DNA of 64,000 bases from Pusillimonas sp. TS35 (GCF_009857885.1 NZ_WWER01000001.1:434001-498000); one strand, 5' to 3'. Numbered from the stretch's first letter, positions 45,722-55,530 are shown. The notes: a model not told the origin generated them from the letters alone. Numbers and translations: made by a program.

Positions 45722-46357
45722 ATGAAATCCATACGTACTTTGAGCCGTCTCGCGGCACCGTTGGGTCTGGTTATTCTGGCAGCTTGCCAAACACCGGCTC
45801 AGAAGACGGCGACGGCGCCTGCTGCGGCAGACACGACGGCCCCTGCATCCGCACAGCAGCAACCCGCACCGCAGCCTGCCGCGCGCCAGGGTGCTCCTGT
45901 CGCTGTGTTTCTTGCCGACACCGCGGTGCAAACGGGCTGGACGCCCGTTGATATTCCGGATGGCAAGCTGTACGTCAATCCCCAGCCGGTCATCACGCGC
46001 GCCGATCTGAGCGGCGTGCAGGCAGGCACCAACAAGGCGGGGGATGGCCTGCTGGCACTGGGCCTGAACGAAGAAGGCAAGCGCAAGATCGTCGATATAA
46101 CCACCAAGAATCCGAACAAACGACTAGCGCTGGTAGTGGGCCGCACGATGCTGGCGGCGCCCGGTTATTCCACGCCTGTCAATACCGAACACTTGGTATT
46201 TGTGGTTGGTACTGAGCAGAACGCAACCGCAGCGGCGCGTGCTATTGCCGGTGTGCCGCAGGATGGCTCCGGGGATGCTGGCGCGCAGACGGCGCCTGCG
46301 CAGCCTGACAGCAAGGCGCCCGCCGGCGGCGGGGCCTCGACAACGCCCGTCCGGTAG
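45722..46357 (+). CDS. Lipoprotein with SecD P1-head-like domain
   Basis: 211 residues. A signal peptide with lipobox LAAC (lipid on C22) is followed by a Pro/Ala/Gln-rich linker (about 23-58). A domain at about 80-178 follows, and then a low-complexity tail. The domain pattern KLYVNPQPVITRADLSGV, LGLNEEGKRKIVDITT and NKRLALVVGRTMLAAP parallels the periplasmic P1 domain of SecD. That resemblance is my inference from pattern; the function is unknown. No SecDF membrane part is present. GGGGAG is 6 nt before the ATG, and a small membrane protein gene follows after 8 nt. Confidence 0.7.
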   Translation: MKSIRTLSRLAAPLGLVILAACQTPAQKTATAPAAADTTAPASAQQQPAPQPAARQGAPVAVFLADTAVQTGWTPVDIPDGKLYVNPQPVITRADLSGVQAGTNKAGDGLLALGLNEEGKRKIVDITTKNPNKRLALVVGRTMLAAPGYSTPVNTEHLVFVVGTEQNATAAARAIAGVPQDGSGDAGAQTAPAQPDSKAPAGGGASTTPVR

Positions 46358-46365
46358 CCTGGATC

Positions 46366-46743
46366 GTGTCGGCGGAATTAGCCATACCGGCGCTCGAACG
46401 TACACTGGTTCTCGGATTCAAGAGTCTCGTGTGGTTGAACGGCTTGGGCATTGCAGCAATCACCCTCTGTTCGGCCGGTGTGGTGCAGCTCGATATTGCG
46501 ACGATCTGGCTGCGCTTTCCGCTTGCCCTGTTTCTGTCAGGGTTGGCGCTTGGGCTGCTGGGGTTGCTGTGGTCGTATCCTTTGCAGAGCAGCTTGGCCG
46601 CGCGGCTCGCAAGTGGGCGTCGCCCTAAACTCTATTGGGTACCCATGCTCTGTACCACGCTTGCGTATCTTCTGAGCCTCGTCATGTTTGCCGGCGGCTG
46701 TTGGTTCTTCCAATTGCTGCTCGAATCGCTCCAGACATACTAG
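46366..46743 (+). CDS. Hypothetical membrane protein (three spans)
   Basis: 125 residues from GTG (MSAELAIPALERTLVLGFKS). Three membrane segments are visible (about 21-41, 50-70, 92-116) with a short basic loop (AARLASGRRPKLY) between the second and third. I do not recognise a family. It begins 8 nt after the SecD-like lipoprotein, so the two are probably expressed together. The start is uncertain because no strong Shine-Dalgarno is seen. Confidence 0.6.
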   Translation: MSAELAIPALERTLVLGFKSLVWLNGLGIAAITLCSAGVVQLDIATIWLRFPLALFLSGLALGLLGLLWSYPLQSSLAARLASGRRPKLYWVPMLCTTLAYLLSLVMFAGGCWFFQLLLESLQTY

Positions 46744-46757
46744 CTGGGTCGCGAGCC

Positions 46758-46802
46758 GCCGACACCCGGCTGTGTAGGTGCGTCGGCTATCTTGTTGTTT
46801 TA
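46758..46802 (+). terminator. Possible terminator before the pyrB unit
   Basis: GCCGAC (46758-46763) pairs with GTCGGC (46782-46787), with an inner ACC/GGT pairing, followed by the T-rich TATCTTGTTGTTTT. The stem is weaker than the others in the window. Confidence 0.4.
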
Positions 46803-46843
46803 ATGTGCGACATGCAGAAAACACTCGCACTGCAAGCGCGAAA

Positions 46844-46878
46844 AAAATAAACTATACGCACTGCGTATAGTTTATTTT
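46844..46878. promoter_or_regulatory. Perfect 17-bp inverted repeat before pyrB
   Basis: AAAATAAACTATACGCA and its exact complement TGCGTATAGTTTATTTT flank a single C (46861), giving a 35-bp perfect palindrome. It ends 18 nt before the pyrB ATG and contains a -10-like TATAGT at 46866-46871. The short central spacer and low GC favour a protein-binding operator over an RNA terminator. Confidence 0.7.
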
Positions 46879-46896
46879 CCCAACAGGATTCTTATC

Positions 46897-48192
46897 ATGA
46901 CCGTATCGCAACAGGTGTTCCTGCGCGACGCCATGCGCCGTCTCAACCTGACCCGGGACGTTTTTGCTGGCCGTATCGGCGTCAAGCGCCGTGCTCTGGA
47001 TACTTGGCTGTTGCCCGAAGGCTCCCAGGAATTCCGCCCCATGCCTGAGGTGGTCAGCCGTTTCGTCACCGAAATCGTCGAAAACGAAGCCTTGCTGCAA
47101 AAGTATGCCGAGCGCGCGCAGTCGGGCCCGCTGCGCACCCGCATCGCGTATGAAGGCAAGCACCAGTTGCTGTCAGTGGATCAGTTCACGCGCGAATCCG
47201 TGGAGGAGTTGTTCCGCATCGCCGACCAGATGCAGCCCATCGCACGTCGCCAGAAAGTATCGCGCGTGCTTGAGGGCGCTGTCCTGGGTAACTTGTTTTT
47301 CGAAGCAAGTACACGTACGCGCGTCAGCTTTGGAGCGGCTTTCTGCCGCTTGGGTGGTTCGGTGTGCGACACCACCGGCTTCACATTCTCATCCATGGCC
47401 AAGGGCGAATCCATCTACGACACCAGCCGCGTGATGAGCGGCTACGTCGATGCCATGGTGATACGCCATCCCGAAAAAGGTTCTGTGGCAGAATTTGCCG
47501 CGGCCACCAACATCCCTGTTGTCAATGGTGGTGATGGCCCAGGCGAGCACCCCAGCCAGGCCCTGCTCGACCTGTACACCATCCTCACCGAGTTTTCGCG
47601 CTTGGGCAAGCTGTTGGATGGCGCGCATATCGCCATGGCGGGCGACCTGAAATATGGGCGTACCGTACACTCGCTGATCAAGCTGCTGGCCTTGTACCGC
47701 GGCCTGAAATTCACGCTGATCTCGCCGCCTGGCCTGGAGATGCCCGATTACATCGTCGAACAGGCGGGTAAGAATGGCCACGTCATCGAGCAAACCCATT
47801 CCCTCGAACAGGGCCTGCGCGGTGCGGACGTAATCTATGCCACACGCGTCCAGAAAGAGCGCTTTTCATCGGAAGAGCAGGCGGCGGGTTATACGGCCGA
47901 TTTCCAGGTCAACAAGGCGATCATTGATCAGTGCTGCGGGCCGGATGTGATCGTGATGCACCCGCTGCCGCGCGATAGCCGCGAAGGCGCCAACGATCTG
48001 AGCGTGGACTTGAATCATGACCCGCGCCTAGCCATTTTCCGCCAGACCGACAACGGCATCCCGGTGCGCATGGCTATTTTTGCAGTGCTGTTGGGGGTGG
48101 AAGGCTTGGTGCAGCACTCGCTGCGCGATGTCACGTGGAGCCCCCCTTCACACATAGGCCCCGACGACAGCGTGTTCCACGGGCTGGATTAA
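46897..48192 (+). CDS. pyrB: Aspartate carbamoyltransferase with N-terminal helix-turn-helix extension
   Basis: 431 residues, against about 310 for PyrB catalytic chains. The C-terminal part (about 88-425) is a complete catalytic chain: STRTR at 138-142 (FFEASTRTRVSFG) for carbamoyl phosphate, HPSQ at 218-221 and HPLPR at about 355-359. It makes carbamoyl-aspartate in pyrimidine synthesis. The first about 60 residues (LRDAMRRLNLTRDVFAGRIGVKRRALDTWLLP in parts) look like an XRE/NadS-type helix-turn-helix. No pyrI regulatory chain or dihydroorotase-like pyrC' gene is adjacent. AGGA at 46882-46885 precedes the ATG. Confidence 0.9.
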   Translation: MTVSQQVFLRDAMRRLNLTRDVFAGRIGVKRRALDTWLLPEGSQEFRPMPEVVSRFVTEIVENEALLQKYAERAQSGPLRTRIAYEGKHQLLSVDQFTRESVEELFRIADQMQPIARRQKVSRVLEGAVLGNLFFEASTRTRVSFGAAFCRLGGSVCDTTGFTFSSMAKGESIYDTSRVMSGYVDAMVIRHPEKGSVAEFAAATNIPVVNGGDGPGEHPSQALLDLYTILTEFSRLGKLLDGAHIAMAGDLKYGRTVHSLIKLLALYRGLKFTLISPPGLEMPDYIVEQAGKNGHVIEQTHSLEQGLRGADVIYATRVQKERFSSEEQAAGYTADFQVNKAIIDQCCGPDVIVMHPLPRDSREGANDLSVDLNHDPRLAIFRQTDNGIPVRMAIFAVLLGVEGLVQHSLRDVTWSPPSHIGPDDSVFHGLD

Positions 48193-48222
48193 CCCCGCCA
48201 GTGGTAGTACGGCAAGGCTCCC

Positions 48223-49125
48223 TCACGCAGCCTTGCGTTCGCCGCCCAGCGCCTCGACCAGGTCGTCGATCAGCCGAGCCAGTTCGCCGGTCATGAGGGT
48301 GAAGTCCGAATCAAATTGTTCGGCATCGTTCAGCCCGGCGCTTTCCTGGCCTTCCTTGATCACGTCCAGCGGCGCAAGCCGCTTGATGTCCAGCCCCTCA
48401 GTAAGCACAAATGACACCCGATCGGCCCAGGTAAGCGCGAGGCGCGTGCACTGTTTGCCGGCCTGGACGTGTTTGCGCACATCATCGATCTCCACAGCCT
48501 GGCGCACATAGCGCACCGCAGCGCCGCTGTCGCTGGTGGAGCGAAGTTCAGTATCCTGGTCGATGGAAAAGCCGGCAGGTGGTTCGTCGCCGATCAGCCA
48601 ATTGGTCATGGCAGCGGCGGGTGACTGCTCCACATGCAAAGGTGTAACCGGGAAGGTGTCGAGCGACTTGGCCAGCAGGCCCAGCACCTCGTCGCTTTTT
48701 GCTGACGCTGCGGCGTCGATCACCAGCCAATGATTGCGGGTATCGAGCCAGACGCGGGTGTCGCGGTACACACTGAAGGCCTTGGGCAACAGCTCGTCAG
48801 TGACTTGCTCTTTGATTTCCTTCATTTGTTTGCGGCCGGGCTTGAAGCCTTGCTGCTCTTCAATTTCCAGCGCCTTGGCCTTGGCCACCTGGTTGATCAC
48901 AGTGGTAGGCAGAAGCTTTTTTTCAGCCCGCAGGCTCAGCATGTATTGGCCGTTTTGCGTGTAAACCAACCCGCTGTCCTCGCGCGGCGCGATCCAGCCC
49001 AGGCTTTGCATGTCGCGGCTGCCGCTAGGGCGGAAAGCCTGTTTGGCCAGTGCCGCTTCAAGCGTATCGGGGGTGCATTTCCAGGAAGGGGCCAGGCGAT
49101 AGATCTTGAGATTCTTGAACCACAT
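48223..49125 (-). CDS. rdgC: Recombination-associated protein RdgC
   Basis: 300 residues from [15 protein letters not shown], the diagnostic start of RdgC; the frame is open to 49287 but the extra part lacks conservation. RdgC forms a toroidal dimer that coats double-stranded DNA and inhibits RecA strand exchange. Conserved stretches include [21 protein letters not shown] and [22 protein letters not shown]. It is convergent with pyrB (30-nt gap). recA itself lies 4.6 kb away in this window. Confidence 0.96.
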   Translation of the reverse strand: MWFKNLKIYRLAPSWKCTPDTLEAALAKQAFRPSGSRDMQSLGWIAPREDSGLVYTQNGQYMLSLRAEKKLLPTTVINQVAKAKALEIEEQQGFKPGRKQMKEIKEQVTDELLPKAFSVYRDTRVWLDTRNHWLVIDAAASAKSDEVLGLLAKSLDTFPVTPLHVEQSPAAAMTNWLIGDEPPAGFSIDQDTELRSTSDSGAAVRYVRQAVEIDDVRKHVQAGKQCTRLALTWADRVSFVLTEGLDIKRLAPLDVIKEGQESAGLNDAEQFDSDFTLMTGELARLIDDLVEALGGERKAA

Positions 49126-49493
49126 ATATTGCTTCGTGAGGGACGGCCGCGCTGATGCAACCATGCGGGGCGGCGCGCGGACGGCCGTGAAAGGGAAAGG
49201 GCGATTGTAAGCCCAATCGGTTGGACAAAAAAATGGCCCGGCATGCCGAAGCATGGGGGCCAACAGGGAACACACTGAGCTGTGCACAAAAAGCTCGCGG
49301 GGGGCACAGCACAGGTGATAAAAAGAACCACCTGGCCAGACCGGGGGATCAGACGTCGGGCGTTGAAACGGTGGTGCTCTCTATGGGATGCATTCTACGG
49401 AGCAATCGCTGACGTCCGCCTGAATCGGCGCATGAATATCAGGGGGCTGCGTCCCGGGCTCGGCGGTCGATGCCGATGCCAGGAGGAGACCGT
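49126..49493. other. rdgC upstream region
   Basis: 368 nt between the MHS permease stop and rdgC. Besides the permease terminator it holds a -10-like TACAAT (minus strand, near 49204-49209) about 80 nt before rdgC. The purine-rich AGGAGGAGA near 49480 on the plus strand faces no supported gene. Confidence 0.4.
49227..49263 (-). terminator. Terminator after the MHS permease
   Basis: Minus strand: TGGCCCCCATGC and GCATGCCGGGCCA close a TTCG tetraloop, followed by seven T residues (plus-strand A-run 49227-49233). It ends the response regulator-kinase-permease unit. Confidence 0.85.
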
Positions 49494-51176
49494 TTACGCA
49501 TTGATATCGTTGCGATGGGTTTCTTTCACGCACGACATGCCCACGGCCAATGTAATGAGCGCGATCACGATGGGGTACCAGAGCCCATAGTAGATATCGC
49601 CCGTTGCAGCCACCAAGGCGAATGCGGCCGGTGGCAGAAAACCGCCGAACCAGCCATTGCCGATATGGTAGGGCAGGCTCATCGATGTATAGCGTATATG
49701 GGTGGGGAACATCTCCACCAGCATGGCGGCAATGGGGCCGTAGACCATAGTGACCAGTATCACCAGCAGGGTCAGCAGCAGTACAACCATGGCGTAGTTG
49801 ATCTGGCTTGGATCAGCCTTGGCGGGATAACCGTGGCTGCGTATGGCGTCAGTCAGCTGGCGCCCCAGCAGGTTTGAACGGGCGGCGAATTCAGCCTTGC
49901 TCAGTGTGGCCCCCTCGAAAGACTCGAATACGTCCTGGCCGATATGCGCACGTGCAATGGTACCCGGCGGGGCAGTGACGTTGGTGTAGTTCACCGCATT
50001 GCGGGCCATGAAGGCCTTGAGGATATCGCATGAGCTGGTGAATGCCGTCGTGCCCACCGGATTGAATTGAAAAGAGCACGCCTGCGGGTCGGCCACGATG
50101 GTGACCGGTGCGTTGCCCAGGGCGCGTTCCAGGGCCGGATTGGCAAAGTGCGTAAGGCCCTTGAAAACCGGAAAATACACCAGCGCGGCCAACAGGCAAC
50201 CCGTCATGATGATGGGTTTGCGGCCGATGCGATCCGACAGCGCGCCGAATATCACAAAAAAAGGTGTTCCCAGCAGCAATGCCAGGCCGATCATGATGCT
50301 GGCGGTGTTGGCCTCGATGGCCAACGTCTTGGTCAGGAAGAACAGGGCGTAGATTTGCCCGGTGTACCACACTACGGCCTGGCCCGCGGTCAGGCCGAAC
50401 AGGGCGAACAGCACGCGCTTGAGATTGCTCCAACGCCCAAAGGATTCACGAATGGGGGCTTTGGAGCCTTTGCCTTCCTCTTGCATTCGGCGAAACGCGG
50501 GCGACTCGTTCAAGCGCATCCGGATCCACACTGAGATGACGAGCAGGATGGCGGAAATAAGAAAAGGAACCCGCCACCCCCAGCGCAGGAATGCATCTTC
50601 GCCCAGCGTGGCCCGAAACCCCAGCACGACAAGCAGTGACAGGAACAGCCCCATGGTTGCTGTAGTCTGTATCCAGCCAGTATAGAAACCGCGCCGGTGT
50701 TGAGGCGCGTGCTCGGCCACGTAGGTGGCCGCGCCGCCGTACTCGCCGCCCATTGCCAAGCCTTGCAGCAGACGCAGGCCGACCAGGATGGCGGGCGCCG
50801 CCATCCCGATTGAGGTGTAAGAGGGCAGCACACCCACCAGAAACGTGGACATCCCCATGATCAGAATAGTGATCAGGAATGTGTACTTGCGGCCGACGAG
50901 GTCGCCGAGCCGCCCGAACACCAGAGCGCCGAAAGGCCGTACGGCGAACCCAGCGGCAAAGGCGAGCAAAGCAAAAACGAACCCGGCGGTAGGATTGACC
51001 CCGGAAAAGAAATGCCGGGCAATGACAGCCGCGAGTGAACCGTACAGGTAAAAGTCGTACCACTCGAACACCGTGCCTAGCGACGAGGCAAAGACGACGC
51101 GCCGTTCCTGGTGTGTCATCGGGCGCATACTGTCGTCTGGCGCGGGTGCGTTCTGCGCGGACGAGTAGGTGTTCAT
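49494..51176 (-). CDS. MHS-family major facilitator transporter with large external insert
   Basis: 560 residues from MNTYSSAQ. About 12 membrane segments. FEWYDFYLYGSLAAVIARHFF and the RPFGALVFGRLGDLVGRK loop are signatures of the metabolite:H+ symporters (ProP, ShiA, KgtP). Unusually, about 110 residues (from NPALERALGNAPV to HGYPAKADPSQINY) separate two late helices and are predicted to lie outside the membrane. The start is uncertain: in-frame ATG and GTG codons exist up to 51242. It follows the sensor kinase, likely in one transcript, so it may be the transporter that system controls. Confidence 0.88.
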   Translation of the reverse strand: MNTYSSAQNAPAPDDSMRPMTHQERRVVFASSLGTVFEWYDFYLYGSLAAVIARHFFSGVNPTAGFVFALLAFAAGFAVRPFGALVFGRLGDLVGRKYTFLITILIMGMSTFLVGVLPSYTSIGMAAPAILVGLRLLQGLAMGGEYGGAATYVAEHAPQHRRGFYTGWIQTTATMGLFLSLLVVLGFRATLGEDAFLRWGWRVPFLISAILLVISVWIRMRLNESPAFRRMQEEGKGSKAPIRESFGRWSNLKRVLFALFGLTAGQAVVWYTGQIYALFFLTKTLAIEANTASIMIGLALLLGTPFFVIFGALSDRIGRKPIIMTGCLLAALVYFPVFKGLTHFANPALERALGNAPVTIVADPQACSFQFNPVGTTAFTSSCDILKAFMARNAVNYTNVTAPPGTIARAHIGQDVFESFEGATLSKAEFAARSNLLGRQLTDAIRSHGYPAKADPSQINYAMVVLLLTLLVILVTMVYGPIAAMLVEMFPTHIRYTSMSLPYHIGNGWFGGFLPPAAFALVAATGDIYYGLWYPIVIALITLAVGMSCVKETHRNDINA

Positions 51177-51278
51177 CTGGAGCTCGCGGGCATCATAGGG
51201 CATAGACATTGGCTGGGAAGGGCGCTCAGGGATCATGGGCACAGGCCCCGACTATTGCCGCCGGGCGGAGCGGCCTGT

Positions 51279-52757
51279 TCATGCGTAATCACGCCGCATG
51301 GCTTCAATACGGCTGAAGGTGATGCGTATGCAAGTACCCTGGGTGACAGGCATGAAGGCCGCGCTGGCCTGGTGAAGGTCGGCGATCTCCTTGACAATGG
51401 ACAAACCCAGGCCGCTGCCGTCGCGGCCGCTGCCCAGCACCCGATAAAAGCGGTCGAAAACATGCTGTTGTTCGTCGAGCGGGATGCCAGGGCCCGAATC
51501 GCGAACTTCGAGATAGGCGGAAAGGGCGTCGCCGCCAATACGCACCGTGACACTGCCGCCCTCGGGGGTGTAGACGATGGCGTTCTCGATCAAGTTGCTG
51601 ATCAACTCCGTCAGCATCAGGCGATCGCCGTTGATCAACGCGGGTTGCGGGGATTGTTCCAGGCCAAGGTCGATGTGCCGGCCAATCGCGTTTTCGACCC
51701 AGTGTGTGGTTTGTGTCGCCGCCAGCGAGTTCAGATCAATCTCTTCAGCACCCAGGCGTGTACGGGCTTCGGCGCTTTCCGCCCGCGCCAGTGTCAACAA
51801 CTGGTTGACCAAGCGGGTGGCGCGCTCGGACCCGCGCACCAGTTGGCGAAGGCTGTCGTGTTTTTTTTCAGTGCTGTCTTCGCGCAAGGCTAGCTCGGCC
51901 TGCGTGCGCATGCCCGCCAGCGGTGTTTTGAGCTGATGCGCGGCATTGGAAACGAACCTGCGCTGGCCGTCGCTGGCGGCCGCCAACCGGGCGAGCAGGC
52001 TGTTCATGGCTGCGATCAGGGGCACGATCTCCGCCGGTGCGAGTTCGGCGCTGATGGGCGAGGTGTCGTTGGCGCGGCGGGCGCGTATCCGCTCTTGCAG
52101 AATACTGAGCGGCTCCAGGCCTTGGGTCAGGCCCAGGCCGGCAAGCAGCGCGGCCAGCGGCAGCACGATAAGCTGGGGCGTCAGCATGCCAGTGAGAATC
52201 TCCTGCTGCAGCGTTGCCCGCATCTCGTTCGATTGTGCCACCACGGTCAGGAATGGCATGCCCGTGATGTCGCGCCCGCCCCAAAGGTAGGCGACGCGTA
52301 TGCTTTGCCCCTGGTATGTATCATTGCGCAGTTGGATCCGGTCTTCGTCGTAGGTCCAGTTGTCAGGCAGCGGGATGTCGCTGTTGCCGCCCAGAGAGTG
52401 CCCATTCGCATCGCGGATCTCCCAGCGGATGATGTGTTCGGTGTCCCCCTGCAGGATGGTGATGGCCGAAGGCGGCAGGCGCAGCCCGTTCAGAATGGCC
52501 TGGCGTTCGACTTCATGCCGCAGCATGCGCAGGTGGTCAGATAGCGTGCGGTCGTAGGGCGCGTTGGCGATGTTCTGGGCGATGAAGTAGGTAATCACCA
52601 GGCCGATGCTCCAGAGCAGGAACAAAGGGCCGAACATCCAAACGATGATTTTGTTGAGCAGCGAGCGGTGGGTCCGTCGCCTTGGCCCGCTGAACCAGCG
52701 CCGTCTTGCCGCAGCCTGGTCTTCGGTGCGTTCGAGAATGTCAGGATCGATCAGCAT
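51279..52757 (-). CDS. TctE-type sensor histidine kinase
   Basis: 492 residues. Two membrane segments (about 35-60 and 195-212) flank a periplasmic sensor domain (about 62-190). A HAMP-like region, the phospho-accepting H274 in FVSNAAHQLKTPLAGMRTQAEL and a HATPase domain with NLIENAIVYTPEGG, DSGPGIP and GSGLGLSIVKEI follow. Tct-type kinases in Burkholderiales control uptake of carboxylates. It starts 12 nt after the response-regulator stop and precedes the permease. Confidence 0.93.
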   Translation of the reverse strand: MLIDPDILERTEDQAAARRRWFSGPRRRTHRSLLNKIIVWMFGPLFLLWSIGLVITYFIAQNIANAPYDRTLSDHLRMLRHEVERQAILNGLRLPPSAITILQGDTEHIIRWEIRDANGHSLGGNSDIPLPDNWTYDEDRIQLRNDTYQGQSIRVAYLWGGRDITGMPFLTVVAQSNEMRATLQQEILTGMLTPQLIVLPLAALLAGLGLTQGLEPLSILQERIRARRANDTSPISAELAPAEIVPLIAAMNSLLARLAAASDGQRRFVSNAAHQLKTPLAGMRTQAELALREDSTEKKHDSLRQLVRGSERATRLVNQLLTLARAESAEARTRLGAEEIDLNSLAATQTTHWVENAIGRHIDLGLEQSPQPALINGDRLMLTELISNLIENAIVYTPEGGSVTVRIGGDALSAYLEVRDSGPGIPLDEQQHVFDRFYRVLGSGRDGSGLGLSIVKEIADLHQASAAFMPVTQGTCIRITFSRIEAMRRDYA

Positions 52758-52769
52758 GCGCGGCGACGG

Positions 52770-53459
52770 TCACTGTACCGGTGTGGCGGTACAGTGTTCG
52801 GGTTCTAGGTAGTAGCCCAGGCCACGCACCGTCACGATGCGGGCGCCGCTGGGCTCGATTTTTTTGCGCAGACGGTGCACATACACTTCGATGGCATTGG
52901 GTGTGACCTCTTCGTCCCATTCGCACAGCAGGTCAACGAATTGATTCTTGCTGATCATGCGCCCGCAACGCGAGAGCAGGATCTCCAGCAGCCCGGTTTC
53001 CCGGGCCGAAAGCTCCAGCGGCTGGCCGTTGATGCTGGCCATGCGGCCATTCAGGTCGAAGGCCAGACCCTTGTGCACCAGCACCGTGCCCGCGCGCCCC
53101 GCGCTGCGCCGAGTAAGCGCGCGCACACGGGCCTCGAGTTCGGTCAGCGCGAAAGGTTTCGCCATGTAGTCGTCGGCACCAAGGTCCAGGCCCGTTACCC
53201 GTTGCTCCACCGCGTCGGCGGCCGTTAGAATGAGTACCGGAATCGGCGTGTTGCGAAGGCGAAGCTGGCGCAGCACGGCCAAGCCATGCATCCGAGGAAG
53301 GTCCAGGTCAAGAATCAGCAGGTCGAAGGCCTGCAACTGCAGGGCAGAATCGGCGCTGCGGCCGTCGTTGACCACATCCACCGTGTAGCCGTCGTAGCGC
53401 AGCGAGCGCGAAAGCCCGTCGGCCAGGATACTGTCGTCTTCTGCAATCAGGATGCGCAT
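52770..53459 (-). CDS. TctD-type OmpR-family response regulator
   Basis: 229 residues. The receiver domain has the acidic pair E7/D8-D9, phospho-acceptor D51 (LLILDLDLP) and K101-region (YMAKPFALTEL). The C-terminal winged helix (about 125-220) ends VHRLRKKIEPSGARIVTVRGLGYYLE. It would be phosphorylated by the adjacent kinase and control transport genes. It is divergent from recA across a 305-nt gap. Confidence 0.94.
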   Translation of the reverse strand: MRILIAEDDSILADGLSRSLRYDGYTVDVVNDGRSADSALQLQAFDLLILDLDLPRMHGLAVLRQLRLRNTPIPVLILTAADAVEQRVTGLDLGADDYMAKPFALTELEARVRALTRRSAGRAGTVLVHKGLAFDLNGRMASINGQPLELSARETGLLEILLSRCGRMISKNQFVDLLCEWDEEVTPNAIEVYVHRLRKKIEPSGARIVTVRGLGYYLEPEHCTATPVQ

Positions 53460-53764
53460 GGCATGTCAGGGCGTGGCCCTCGCAGTCGGAAACAGCCCTC
53501 CGCAGGTGTGCACGCATCGGCGGAAGGGTTTGCCTCATTCTGGCACGTATGCCGCTGGCGAGCCAGTCAGGGATAACGATGGATATCTGTCTATACATAC
53601 AGTACAATCTGATGCAATAATTGTTCTATTCTGTGTGCCCAGTGGGCAGCCAACAGGTAAAGCTTCTCGTTGGCGCTGCGTCGAGCAACCCGTTCCACTC
53701 AGTTATCGGGCGCCGCATGCGGCGGCGCTCCTCCAGTATTTATGCCTCTTTAGCCAAGGATCCT
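53460..53764. other. Divergent regulatory region between response regulator and recA
   Basis: 305 nt. It holds the LexA box and a -10-like TACAAT at 53603-53608 for recA, which leaves a leader of about 150 nt. No clear promoter was seen for the two-component genes on the minus strand. Confidence 0.45.
53587..53602. promoter_or_regulatory. LexA (SOS) box of recA
   Basis: CTGTCTATACATACAG matches the consensus CTGT-N8-ACAG exactly. It lies directly upstream of the TACAAT -10 candidate (53603-53608), where bound LexA would block polymerase. recA starts 163 nt downstream. Confidence 0.9.
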
Positions 53765-54850
<1,086 letters not shown>

Positions 54851-54870
54851 TACCGGCTGGGGCGGTCGCC

Positions 54871-55530
54871 ATGTGTCCGGGTTCCGACGACGATTTCGAA
54901 ACCATGGCGCCAAAACCGGTGGCGCCCGTCACCGGTGTACGCAGTATCCAAGCTGTTGCTCGCGGTGCCGCCCAATCGCAGCAACCGCAGCGGGGGCAGC
55001 AGTCCCCGCAGTTGCAAGAGCGGCAACGATCGCAACAGCCGCAAACGCAGCAAGAGCCAGATGCAAGGGCAAGCAGGCGTGCCGGCATTAGCCTGAAAGG
55101 GCGCGCCATTGGCTATCTTTCCCGGCGCGAGCACTCGCGCCTCGAATTGCAGCGCAAGCTCGCGCCGTATATCGACGCCGACGATCCCGAAGCACTAAAA
55201 CGCGTGCTCGATGAACTCGAGCGCGAAGGCTGGCTGTCCGATACGCGCTTTGCACAAAGCCTGGTGCATCGTCGCGCGGGCCGTTTGGGCGCTCGCCGTG
55301 TTCTACAAGAACTACGCCAGCATGGCGTGGCCGACGACACGCTGGCCGAGGTTGGCGATACTCTGCGCGATTCAGAATGCCAGCGTGCCCGCGATGTCTG
55401 GCAAAAAAAGTTTGGCCAGCGGCCCGCCAATGCTAAAGACTACGCGCGCCAGTATCGTTTTCTTGCGTCCCGTGGCTTTCCGGTCGATATCGTTCGCCGC
55501 CTTCTGGGTGATGTGCCCTACGGCGACTGA
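54871..55530 (+). CDS. recX: Regulatory protein RecX with glutamine-rich N-terminus
   Basis: 219 residues, longer than typical RecX (about 150-170). The RecX three-helix repeats occupy about 72-219: GRAIGYLSRREHSRLELQRKL, VLDELEREGWLSDTRFAQSLVHRRAGRLG and the C-terminal YRFLASRGFPVDIVRRLLG. The first about 65 residues are a Gln/Pro/Arg low-complexity segment (SQQPQRGQQSPQ). RecX binds RecA filaments and limits their activity. An alternative start is the ATG at 54904. It is co-transcribed with recA, 20 nt downstream. Confidence 0.93.
   Translation: MCPGSDDDFETMAPKPVAPVTGVRSIQAVARGAAQSQQPQRGQQSPQLQERQRSQQPQTQQEPDARASRRAGISLKGRAIGYLSRREHSRLELQRKLAPYIDADDPEALKRVLDELEREGWLSDTRFAQSLVHRRAGRLGARRVLQELRQHGVADDTLAEVGDTLRDSECQRARDVWQKKFGQRPANAKDYARQYRFLASRGFPVDIVRRLLGDVPYGD

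Noticed and set aside
46844-46878. The pyrB palindrome as a bidirectional terminator
   Set aside because: The 1-nt centre cannot be a loop as drawn, the stem is AT-rich and it lies 18 nt before a start codon; an operator fits better.
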